64,000 nucleotides of DNA from Pseudomonas japonica. GTDB lineage: Bacteria; Pseudomonadota; Gammaproteobacteria; Pseudomonadales; Pseudomonadaceae. The notes under the pieces were generated by a model that was not told the DNA's origin, ran no database searches, and saw only the letters and a program-made list of their open reading frames with translations. Numbering within the stretch: the first letter of the stretch is position 1; every line of letters begins with the position of its first letter. Positions 7,264 to 14,191 of the stretch are shown piece after piece. A program made the position numbers and the translations under genes. Location of the stretch: positions 1 through 64,000 of the forward strand of contig NZ_JAAMQU010000013.1 of NCBI RefSeq assembly GCF_013522925.1, written 5' to 3'.

Positions 7264-8163
7264 ATGGTCGTCGCCCCCCGCCATCGCCGCCTGCTACGCC
7301 TGGCAACCCGCGCGTCGCTGGGCGTGGCAACGGTGCTTATCCTGTGCAAGGCCATTGCCTGGTACTTGAGCGGCTCGGTCAGCCTGCTGGCCGGGCTGAC
7401 CGACTCGGTGCTGGATGGGGCGGCGTCCTTCCTCAACTTGCTGGCGGTTCACTATTCGCTGCGCCCCGCAGACGACGACCACCGCTACGGGCATGGCAAG
7501 GCCGAGGCCCTCGCCGGCATGGGCCAGGCACTGTTCATTGGCGTGAGCGCGGTGTTCATCGCAATCCAGGCGGCTGAGCGTTTGCGCACGCCAGAGCCCA
7601 TCGGCGAGGCCGGAATAGGCATTGCCGTGATGGTGCTGTCACTGGTGCTCACGGTGGGGCTGCTGATTCTCCAGCACAAAGTGGTAAAGGAAACCGGCTC
7701 TACCGCTGTGCGCGCCGATTCCCTGCATTACCGGTCCGACCTGATGCTCAACGGCAGCATCCTGCTGGCACTGGTGCTTGCCGGCTGGGGCTACCCGCAG
7801 GTGGATGCGCTGTTCGGCCTGGCTATCTCGATTTATATCCTGTGGAGCGCCTATCAGATCGCCAAGGAGAGCTCGGCCATCCTGATGGATCAGGAGCTTG
7901 ATCCCGACGTTGGCGAACAGATGCTTGCGCTCGCGTGTGCAGTCCCGGGCGTGCTGGGCGCCCATGACCTGCGCACGCGGATGTCAGGCCAGCACTGGTT
8001 CGTTCAGCTGCACCTGGAGCTTCCCGGGCAGCTGTCACTGTCCGCGGCCCATGCGCTGTGCGAACAGGCCGAAGCCGCGATCATCGCGAAATTCCCCAAG
8101 GCCGAAGTGCTGGTTCACGCCGACCCTGAAGAAGCCGTTCACCCCGCTCAGTTGAGGCCGTAA
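7264..8163 (+). CDS. fieF: Cation diffusion facilitator (FieF/YiiP-type divalent metal exporter)
   Basis: This 299-residue inner-membrane antiporter exports divalent metal (Zn, Fe or Cd) in exchange for protons. The cation-efflux domain with six membrane helices spans roughly residues 15-215. Signature residues include DSVLDG in helix 2 and the following DDDHRYGHGKAEALA loop (D-H-x-x-GHGK-x-E) of the YiiP subfamily. Residues around DSLHYRSD in helix 5 complete the transport site. The C-terminal 80 residues form the cytoplasmic ferredoxin-like dimerisation domain with metal ligands (GAHDLRTRMSG, VHADPEE). It directly follows the lipoprotein gene. Its 3' end overlaps the convergent DUF6515-like gene by 16 bp. 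Metal specificity cannot be read from the sequence. Confidence 0.9.
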   Translation: MVVAPRHRRLLRLATRASLGVATVLILCKAIAWYLSGSVSLLAGLTDSVLDGAASFLNLLAVHYSLRPADDDHRYGHGKAEALAGMGQALFIGVSAVFIAIQAAERLRTPEPIGEAGIGIAVMVLSLVLTVGLLILQHKVVKETGSTAVRADSLHYRSDLMLNGSILLALVLAGWGYPQVDALFGLAISIYILWSAYQIAKESSAILMDQELDPDVGEQMLALACAVPGVLGAHDLRTRMSGQHWFVQLHLELPGQLSLSAAHALCEQAEAAIIAKFPKAEVLVHADPEEAVHPAQLRP

Positions 8164-9251
8164 CCGCGGCTGCTCAAGCAATTGGCCATGTTCTGCCGGA
8201 ACAGGTACACCACCTGATCGGAGGGCGCGTAGGTGGCAGTAGCGGGGTCGAAGCCGGTCTGCTGTGCGGCCCAACGCTGGCAGTCGTACCGATCCCGCTC
8301 CATTTGCGAAGGCGTCTGCCCATTGGCGGGGTAGAACGCAACGTCATACCCGCTCGGTGCCGCCACAGGCTGTGGTACGGGTTGCGGCTGCGACTGGATG
8401 GGCGCGGCAGGTGCGTCGACCACCACGTATTCCTGGGTTTCGTTGACCCACTGATAGTAGGTGCCCGCCGCCAGGAAGAACATGCCACCGCCGATCCACA
8501 CGCGGGTGGCGTAGTCCGGCAGGTAGCGCACCCGAATCCCACGCGGTGGCGCGACCACGACATAGCCCGGACCATTGGGCCGGTACCAGTATCCGCTGGA
8601 ATAGAAGTAGTCGCCCCCACGGTATGGAACTCGGTAGTGGTCACCGGGGAAGCGGTCTATGCGCTGCCCAGGGCGATACTGAGGGCCGGGCCCCCAGCCG
8701 TCGTTGTGCCAGCGAGGATCGCGGTCGCGGTCACCCCCGGCTTGCCATTGGCGATTGCCGTTCTGCCGGGGCAAGTCGGGATAGCTGCCGCGCAGGGGCG
8801 ACTGGGTTTGCCACACTTCACCGGGCTTGCCATGGATAGGGGGCGTGTTGTCCGGGCGCTGAGGTTGGGGGCGGTCGTTCCCGTTAGGGTTGTTCTGCCA
8901 ACTCTGGCCCGGCCGGCCACTATCGGGGCGAGGGTCCGGGCGATTGGTTGGCCGTGGGTCTGGCCGTGGGTCTGGTCGAGCGTCTGGCCGAGTGTTCATT
9001 GGCCGATCGTTATCCGGCCGCGTGTAGCCCTGCTGCGGTTGGCGCTGAGGGCCTTGCCCCGCATTGGAGCCGGACGGGCGCTCCTGATTTCGCGAGGGGC
9101 CCTGGCCCTGATAACCGCCATGGTCCTGGCGGCTGGGCGCCGCGCCGCGCAATTGGTCCTGGGCGCTGGAATTGTTGTCCGCGAAAGTCGGCGAAGCCAG
9201 GCACAGGCTCAGTGCGCAAGCACTGGCAAGGCACCACGGGCGGGTGTTCAT
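8148..9251 (-). CDS. DUF6515-like secreted protein with Arg-Pro-Asp repeats
   Basis: This protein of 367 residues has a Sec signal peptide (MNTRPWCLASACALSLCLASPTFA). A long low-complexity segment rich in Gly, Gln, Asn, Pro and Arg follows, including tandem RPD-type units (RPDARPDPRPDPRPTNRPD). A basic/aromatic region (RIDRFPGDHYRVPYRGGDYFY, then GGGMFFLAAGTYYQW) precedes a C-terminal YDCQRWAAQQTGFDP domain. The aromatic core resembles the DUF6515 family of periplasmic or cell-surface proteins; the function is unknown. I use ATG 9251 because GAGGATACCC lies just upstream; a longer reading to 9404 lacks a better site. The stop codon lies inside the end of the convergent transporter gene. Confidence 0.75.
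   Translation of the reverse strand: MNTRPWCLASACALSLCLASPTFADNNSSAQDQLRGAAPSRQDHGGYQGQGPSRNQERPSGSNAGQGPQRQPQQGYTRPDNDRPMNTRPDARPDPRPDPRPTNRPDPRPDSGRPGQSWQNNPNGNDRPQPQRPDNTPPIHGKPGEVWQTQSPLRGSYPDLPRQNGNRQWQAGGDRDRDPRWHNDGWGPGPQYRPGQRIDRFPGDHYRVPYRGGDYFYSSGYWYRPNGPGYVVVAPPRGIRVRYLPDYATRVWIGGGMFFLAAGTYYQWVNETQEYVVVDAPAAPIQSQPQPVPQPVAAPSGYDVAFYPANGQTPSQMERDRYDCQRWAAQQTGFDPATATYAPSDQVVYLFRQNMANCLSSRGYGLN
8951..8986 (-). repeat. Three 12-bp tandem units coding Arg-Pro-Asp-Pro
   Basis: On the plus strand GCCGTGGGTCTG occurs at 8951-8962 and 8963-8974, followed by a degenerate unit to 8986. On the coding strand they encode the RPDPRPDPRP block of the DUF6515-like protein. Such short in-frame repeats can change in number without shifting the frame. 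Confidence 0.7.
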
Positions 9252-9718
9252 GGGTATCCTCATTATGTGCGGTGCACCAGCGTTTGACTGAGAAAACCGA
9301 GGGCGGTTCGTGGCCATGCTAACAGCCGCTTCGGTTGTGCTATCGGCCGTGACGCTTATTTCATGAATGACGCGCGACTGCTCGCGCATCTGTATCGCAC
9401 CCATAAAAAAAGGAGGCCCCGAGGCCTCCCTTGATGAACTGCGTCCAGGCGCGTCGCTTGTGGCGGCGGCTCACTACAGCCGGCCTGATTGGGCCAGCGT
9501 CAACCCGGTGGCCAGCTCGACCCTGTGGGGGCGGTGGCCGCAAGCGGCCTGATTGGGCGGCTCGCAGTGGACTCATGTCCGGGCGGTGATCATGGGGTAA
9601 AGCTTATCGCGCCACCGGCGGCAGAAGATTGCGAAGATTGCCCTTCAATATGGCTATTGCGCAATTTAAAATCCTGCGCAGATAATCTTCCGCAATTCTA
9701 CTAATGCAGGTGGGTGCC
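9252..9718. other. Long intergenic region between the DUF6515-like gene and the Lrp regulator
   Basis: These 467 bp contain no credible coding gene. They hold a minus-strand intrinsic terminator at 9404-9429, a 14-bp direct repeat (CGGCCTGATTGGGC) at 9481-9494 and again near 9546, and an AT-rich stretch at about 9640-9705 that must contain the promoter of the Lrp-type gene. The terminator has no minus-strand protein gene upstream, so the DNA between about 9430 and 9640 may give a short RNA or a regulated leader of the DUF6515-like gene. Confidence 0.5.
9404..9429 (-). terminator. Intrinsic terminator or attenuator, minus strand
   Basis: GGAGGCC (9412-9418) and GGCCTCC (9423-9429) form a 7-bp GC stem with a 4-base loop. 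Read on the minus strand it is followed by a run of seven T residues. It lies about 150 bp upstream of the start of the DUF6515-like gene and has no coding gene before it, so it ends either an unannotated RNA or an attenuated leader. Confidence 0.75.
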
Positions 9719-10198
9719 ATGGGCAAGTTGGACCGTTACGATCTGAGCATCCTCGCCGAGTTACAGCGCGATGCCCGCATCTCCAATCAGGAGTTGGCCG
9801 AGCGGATCGGCTTGTCCCCTTCGCCCTGCTCCCGCCGGGTGAAGCAGTTGGAAGACGACGGCTATATCACCCGCCAGGTAGCACTGCTGGACCGAAAAAA
9901 GCTGGGCTTGAACCTTACTGCCTACGTGCTGATCGGGATGGACCGGCATACGCCGGAGCGTTTCGAGAATTTCGAGGCCGCCGTGCGCAACCTTCCGCAG
10001 GTGCTGGAGTGCAGCCTGGTCACCGGAATGGAAGCGGACTACCAGCTCAAGGTGGTGGTGCAGGACATGGACCATTACCAGCAATTGCTGCTGGGGCACC
10101 TCACCCGCATTGAAGGCGTCACCAGCGTGCGGTCCAGCTTTGTGCTCAACCAGGTATTGGCGAGCTCCGAGCTGCCGTTGGCGCACCTTCGCCCCTGA
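9719..10198 (+). CDS. Lrp/AsnC-family transcriptional regulator
   Basis: This 159-residue regulator has the N-terminal winged HTH of the Lrp family (LDRYDLSILAELQRDARIS, NQELAERIGLSPSPCSRRVKQLEDDGYI). The AsnC/RAM ligand domain follows (VALLDRKKLGLNLTAYVLIGM, CSLVTGMEADYQLKVVVQDM, GVTSVRSSFVLNQV). Members sense amino acids or related small molecules and usually regulate an adjacent metabolic gene. ATG 9719 is preferred to the ATG 15 bp upstream because GGTGGGTGCC precedes it and MGKLDRYD is the family N-terminus. The AT-rich leader with GCAAT repeats at 9650-9700 may hold autoregulatory sites. The neighbouring AMP nucleosidase is not an obvious target and the effector is unknown. Confidence 0.9.
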   Translation: MGKLDRYDLSILAELQRDARISNQELAERIGLSPSPCSRRVKQLEDDGYITRQVALLDRKKLGLNLTAYVLIGMDRHTPERFENFEAAVRNLPQVLECSLVTGMEADYQLKVVVQDMDHYQQLLLGHLTRIEGVTSVRSSFVLNQVLASSELPLAHLRP

Positions 10199-10284
10199 GC
10201 ACCGTCATGCCTGTGTCGCGCGGTACTGTTAAAACGTTTTGGAACAGGCAAGATAGTGACTTGCCAGAAGAGAAGGATCCGCCT

Positions 10285-11757
10285 GTGAGCACCGATGCCG
10301 ATGCATTCGTTACCTTGAACACACCTGAACAGGTTGTGGATCGCCTGGCCTGGCTGCATGACCGTGCAACTGGCGCGCTCAGCCAGGCCCTCAAGCGCTA
10401 CCTCAAAGACCGCACCGAGCCCACCCCCGAAGAGCGGGCCCAGTTTCGTTACCCTGAATTGCGGCTCACCTATCAGTCTCATGGTGAAGTGCCCAGCACC
10501 ACGCGCGCTTATGCCAAATTGCAGCTGCCAGGCACCTACTCGGTCACCGTGACCCAGCCTGAAGCCTTCCGCAAATACCTGTTGGAACAGCTGGTGCCGC
10601 TGATGCGGGACTTCGACGTGGTGCTGGAAGTAGGCGCCAGCCAACAGAACATCCCCTATCCCTACGTAGTTGAACAGGGCGATGAGCTGGCCGGCACGGG
10701 CGTGACCGCTGCTGCCTTGGCGCGGGTATTCCCCAGCACCGACCTGTCCGCCGCCACCGATGGCATCGCCGATGGGCTGTACGACTGGGCCAACGCCGAT
10801 CCCCTGCCGCTGGCACTGTTCGACGCCGCGCGCGTGGACTTCAGCCTTCGCCGGCTGGTGCACTACACCGGCAGCGATTGGCGCCACGTGCAACCCTGGA
10901 TTCTGCTCACCAACTATCACCGTTATGTGGACCAGTTCGTGGCACACGGCCTGGAGCAACTGCAAAGCGACCCCCGCTTCGTGCGCATGGTCATGCCAGG
11001 CAACGTAGTGATCGAAAAAGGCATGGACCCTGGCGAAGCCCAGGCGCTGGTGGCCAGCGTGGTGTGGCATCGCTATCAGATGCCGGCGTACCACCTGATT
11101 GCCGCCGATGGCGACGGCATCACACTGGTGAATATCGGTGTGGGGCCATCCAATGCCAAGAACATCACCGACCACCTGGCCGTGCTGCGCCCCCACTGCT
11201 GGCTGATGATCGGCCATTGCGGCGGCCTGCGCGCCTCGCAGACCATCGGCGACTATGTACTGGCCCACGCTTACATGCGCCGGGACGGCATTCTGGACCG
11301 TCTGGTACCGCCACATATTCCGATCCCCGCCCTGGCGGAGGTGCAACTGGCCCTTCAGGAAGCCGCCGCGCAAGTGACCGGCGAGCGGGGCGACGAGCTG
11401 AAGAAGCGGCTACGCACCGGCACTGTATTGACCTACGACGATCGGAACTGGGAGCTGCGCTGGGCCCAGGAGCGGCCGTTGATCAACCTTTCCCGGGCGG
11501 TGGCCGTGGACATGGAAAGCGGCACCATCGCCGCCCAGGGCTATCGCCTGCGCGTGCCTTACGGCACGCTACTGTGTGTATCGGACAAACCGCTGCACAG
11601 CGAGATCAAGCTTCCTGGCTCGGCAAACGCGTTCTATAACCGTGCCGTTAGCCAGCATTTGACGATTGGCATTGCCGCGCTTGACCTGTTGCGCACGCAG
11701 CTGAATGCCCTTCACTCGCGCAAACTGCGCAGCTTCGACGAGCCGCCCTTCCGCTGA
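10285..11757 (+). CDS. amn: AMP nucleosidase
   Basis: This 490-residue cytoplasmic enzyme hydrolyses AMP to adenine and ribose 5-phosphate, controlling the adenylate pool. The N-terminal AMP-nucleosidase domain covers about residues 10-180 (FRYPELRLTYQSHGEVPSTT). A C-terminal nucleoside-phosphorylase-like domain contains LVNIGVGPSNAKNITDHLAVLRPHCWLMIGHCGG and the VDMESGTIAAQGYR substrate-binding motif, shown here in part: VGPSNAKNITDHLA and MIGHCGGLR. GTG 10285 is chosen because GAAGGA lies seven bases before it and the remaining length matches family members of about 484-490 residues; the frame is open back to 10207. It follows the Lrp-type regulator with a leader of about 85 bp. Confidence 0.92.
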   Translation: MSTDADAFVTLNTPEQVVDRLAWLHDRATGALSQALKRYLKDRTEPTPEERAQFRYPELRLTYQSHGEVPSTTRAYAKLQLPGTYSVTVTQPEAFRKYLLEQLVPLMRDFDVVLEVGASQQNIPYPYVVEQGDELAGTGVTAAALARVFPSTDLSAATDGIADGLYDWANADPLPLALFDAARVDFSLRRLVHYTGSDWRHVQPWILLTNYHRYVDQFVAHGLEQLQSDPRFVRMVMPGNVVIEKGMDPGEAQALVASVVWHRYQMPAYHLIAADGDGITLVNIGVGPSNAKNITDHLAVLRPHCWLMIGHCGGLRASQTIGDYVLAHAYMRRDGILDRLVPPHIPIPALAEVQLALQEAAAQVTGERGDELKKRLRTGTVLTYDDRNWELRWAQERPLINLSRAVAVDMESGTIAAQGYRLRVPYGTLLCVSDKPLHSEIKLPGSANAFYNRAVSQHLTIGIAALDLLRTQLNALHSRKLRSFDEPPFR

Positions 11758-11810
11758 TCGACCGCAGCGGGGCTGGTATGCTATCGGCCCCGCTGCAATT
11801 GGTTGACCTT

Positions 11811-12419
11811 ATGCCCGCCCCCACTCGCCGCCCTCCGCCACGCCGTGTTGCCAAGGCTCCGCCTGTTGCGCCTCGCCTCGTGGTGCTCAACAAACCCTAC
11901 GATGTGCTCACGCAGTTCAACGACGATCAGGGCCGGGACACGCTCAAGAACTACCTAGACATGCCGGGTGTATACCCCGCCGGCCGCCTGGACCGGGACA
12001 GCGAAGGCTTGCTGCTGCTGACCAACGACGGTCGCCTTCAGGCGCGTATTGCCGACCCTAAGCACAAGCTGGCGAAAACCTACTGGGTGCAGGTAGAAGG
12101 CGAGCCCGCGGAGGCCCAACTGGCCCAGCTACGGGCAGGTGTGGTGTTGAATGACGGCCCCACACTGCCCGCCGAGGCGCGGCTGCTCGCCGAGCCCGAC
12201 CTGTGGCCACGAAACCCGCCGGTGCGTTTTCGCAAGAGCGTACCCACGGCCTGGCTGGAACTTACCATCCGCGAAGGCCGCAACCGCCAGGTGAGGCGCA
12301 TGACCGCCGCGGTAGGCCTGCCGACGTTGCGCCTGGTGCGGGTGCGGATCGGGCCGGTCGATCTGGAAGGCCTCGCGCCCGGGGCGTGGCGGGAGGTTGA
12401 TCCAGCGGTTCTCCGATAG
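11811..12419 (+). CDS. rluE: 23S rRNA pseudouridine synthase RluE-type
   Basis: This 202-residue enzyme of the RsuA/RluE group converts a single uridine to pseudouridine (U2457 of 23S rRNA in E. coli RluE). The N-terminus is a short basic Pro/Arg stretch without an S4 domain, which separates RluE from RsuA and RluB. The active-site motif is PAGRLDRDSEGLLLLTND with the catalytic Asp, and the C-terminal motif is EGRNRQVRRMTAAVGLP. ATG 11811 is used; a longer frame starts at 11778. The gene stands alone between amn and a convergent acyl-CoA dehydrogenase, from which a REP-like palindrome separates it. Target position is inferred from family membership. Confidence 0.88.
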   Translation: MPAPTRRPPPRRVAKAPPVAPRLVVLNKPYDVLTQFNDDQGRDTLKNYLDMPGVYPAGRLDRDSEGLLLLTNDGRLQARIADPKHKLAKTYWVQVEGEPAEAQLAQLRAGVVLNDGPTLPAEARLLAEPDLWPRNPPVRFRKSVPTAWLELTIREGRNRQVRRMTAAVGLPTLRLVRVRIGPVDLEGLAPGAWREVDPAVLR

Positions 12420-12466
12420 CCTGTGGGACCGCAGCGCCATTCGGGGGCTTAGCCCCCTCCTACAGG
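12420..12466. repeat. REP-like palindromic element
   Basis: CCTGTGGGA at the left and TCCTACAGG at the right flank an inner palindrome GGGGGCT-T-AGCCCCC (12443-12457). This is the layout of the dispersed repetitive extragenic palindromes of P. putida-group genomes. It sits between two convergent genes and overlaps the last codons of the minus-strand one. Confidence 0.6.
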
Positions 12467-14106
12467 TCAGGGGCTGATCGCTGGATAAGTAGCTCGACGG
12501 CGATACCCCGGGGCAAGGCGCCATAAGCGCCGGCCCTTTGCTCCAGCCGGCTGGCAATAAAAGCATCGCTGACAACGCTGTTGCCAGCTTCCAGCAACAG
12601 CTTGGCCTGAAGCGTGAGGGCGATGTTTTCGGTCAGTTGCCTGGCTCGATAAGGCAGCTCGGCGGTATCACGCAATTCGCCCTTCAATTGTTCAATGGCC
12701 GTAGCAAGCCGACGATCGCCATGGCCGTCTCCCAGTTCGGCGAACAGAGCGTCCAGCACACCGGCCTCTTTGGATAGCGCCCGCAGCACGTCCAGGCATT
12801 GCACATTGCCCGAGCCTTCCCACGTTGAATTCACCGGCGCCTCGCGGTACAGACGGGGAAGGATGCTGTCCTCAACATACCCTGCGCCGCCCAGGCATTC
12901 GGCGGCTTCGTTGATCATTCCCGGCGCTCGCTTGCAGATCCAGTATTTACCCACCGCTGTAACCAAGCGGGCGAACAAGGCTTCGCCGGGGTTATCCAGC
13001 CGGTCCAGTGCCTGGCCCATGCGCAGGCTCAAGGCCAGGGCGGCTTCGCTCTCCAGCGCCAGGTCTGCCAGTACGTTCTGCATCAAGGGCTGCTGCACCA
13101 GCGGCCGGCCGCCCACGCTGCGGTGCGCGCAATGGTGAATCGCCTGGGTGAGGGCCTGACGCATCAGCGCGCTGGAGCCCACCATGCAATCGAAACGGGT
13201 CATGGCGACCATTTCGATGATCGTCGGCACTCCCCGACCGGGCTCGCCCACCATCCAGGCCAGCGCGCCACGGTATTCCACCTCGCTGGAGGCGTTGGAC
13301 TGGTTGCCCAGCTTGTGTTTGAGCCGCTGGATATAAAACGCGTTCCGAGTGCCGTCCGGCCGATGGCGCGGCAGTAAAAAGCAGCTCAAGCCTTCGTCGG
13401 TATACGCCAACGTAAGGAAGGCGTCGCACATGGGCGCCGAGCAAAACCATTTGTGGCCCAGCAGTTCATACGGCTGCCCCGGCCCTGGCTGGCCTACGGC
13501 GAACGCGCGGGTGGTGTTGGCGCGCACATCCGTGCCGCCCTGCTTCTCGGTCATGGCCATGCCGATGGTCGCACCGGCCTTCTGGCTGATCTCGATATTG
13601 CGCGGGTCGTATTCGGTGGAAAGCACCTTGGGCAGCCAGCGCTCGGCAAGGTCCGGCTGCAAGCGCAAGGCGGGTACGCTGGCGAAGGTCATGGTGAGGG
13701 GGCAGCCACTGCCGGCTTCGGCCTGGGTATGCAGGTACGTCATCGACGCCCGCGCCACGTGAGCGCCCGGCTGTGGCTCGCGCCAAGGCAACGACGGCAG
13801 GCCATGCTCGATGGCAGCGGCCATAAGCTGATGGTAGGCCGGGTGGAATTCTATAAGGTCGATCCGGTTGCCGTAGCGATCATGGCTATGAAATACCGGC
13901 GGGTGCTCATTGGCGCGAAACCCGGCCGCCATCAGCGGCCCGCCCGCCAAGGCCCCATAGGCATCGATCCGCGGCTGCGCCCAACCCGCACCGAAGCGGC
14001 GCGACCACTCCTGCAATGGCATGTCCAGGCGATAAAGGTTGGCGCCCTCCAAGCCCGGCGGCTGATTGGTCACCTCGTGGGTTTCGGCGAATCGTTGCAG
14101 GCTCAT
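12460..14106 (-). CDS. aidB: AidB-like acyl-CoA dehydrogenase
   Basis: This 548-residue flavoprotein matches the AidB subgroup of acyl-CoA dehydrogenases in length and landmarks. The N-terminus has THEVTNQPPGLEGANLY, the AidB hallmark. The FAD and substrate motifs are AMTEKQGGTDVRANTT and WFCSAPMCDAFLTLAYT, and the C-terminal part has CLGGAGYVEDSILPRLYREA followed by NSTWEGSGNVQCLDVLRAL, written here as WEGSGNVQCLDVLRA. E. coli AidB binds DNA and is induced in the adaptive response to alkylation; its in vivo reaction is uncertain. It is transcribed alone, convergent with rluE, and starts about 85 bp downstream of the end of the histidine-kinase gene on the same strand. Confidence 0.85.
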   Translation of the reverse strand: MSLQRFAETHEVTNQPPGLEGANLYRLDMPLQEWSRRFGAGWAQPRIDAYGALAGGPLMAAGFRANEHPPVFHSHDRYGNRIDLIEFHPAYHQLMAAAIEHGLPSLPWREPQPGAHVARASMTYLHTQAEAGSGCPLTMTFASVPALRLQPDLAERWLPKVLSTEYDPRNIEISQKAGATIGMAMTEKQGGTDVRANTTRAFAVGQPGPGQPYELLGHKWFCSAPMCDAFLTLAYTDEGLSCFLLPRHRPDGTRNAFYIQRLKHKLGNQSNASSEVEYRGALAWMVGEPGRGVPTIIEMVAMTRFDCMVGSSALMRQALTQAIHHCAHRSVGGRPLVQQPLMQNVLADLALESEAALALSLRMGQALDRLDNPGEALFARLVTAVGKYWICKRAPGMINEAAECLGGAGYVEDSILPRLYREAPVNSTWEGSGNVQCLDVLRALSKEAGVLDALFAELGDGHGDRRLATAIEQLKGELRDTAELPYRARQLTENIALTLQAKLLLEAGNSVVSDAFIASRLEQRAGAYGALPRGIAVELLIQRSAPDL

Positions 14107-14191
14107 GGAAGGCTCCGCGGCATTGGCTGTGCTTGTTCAGTGAAGCACGAGTTGTCGCGAAGCGGCCATGGCCATTGATCTCAACCCGCAG

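Noticed and set aside
8304..9287. Plus-strand 327-codon open frame opposite the DUF6515-like gene
   Set aside because: Antisense shadow in a GC-rich low-complexity gene; no ribosome site, no family and the opposite strand has a signal peptide and conserved domain.
10075..11373. Minus-strand 432-codon frame opposite amn
   Set aside because: Shadow of the AMP nucleosidase gene; composition is typical of antisense reading.
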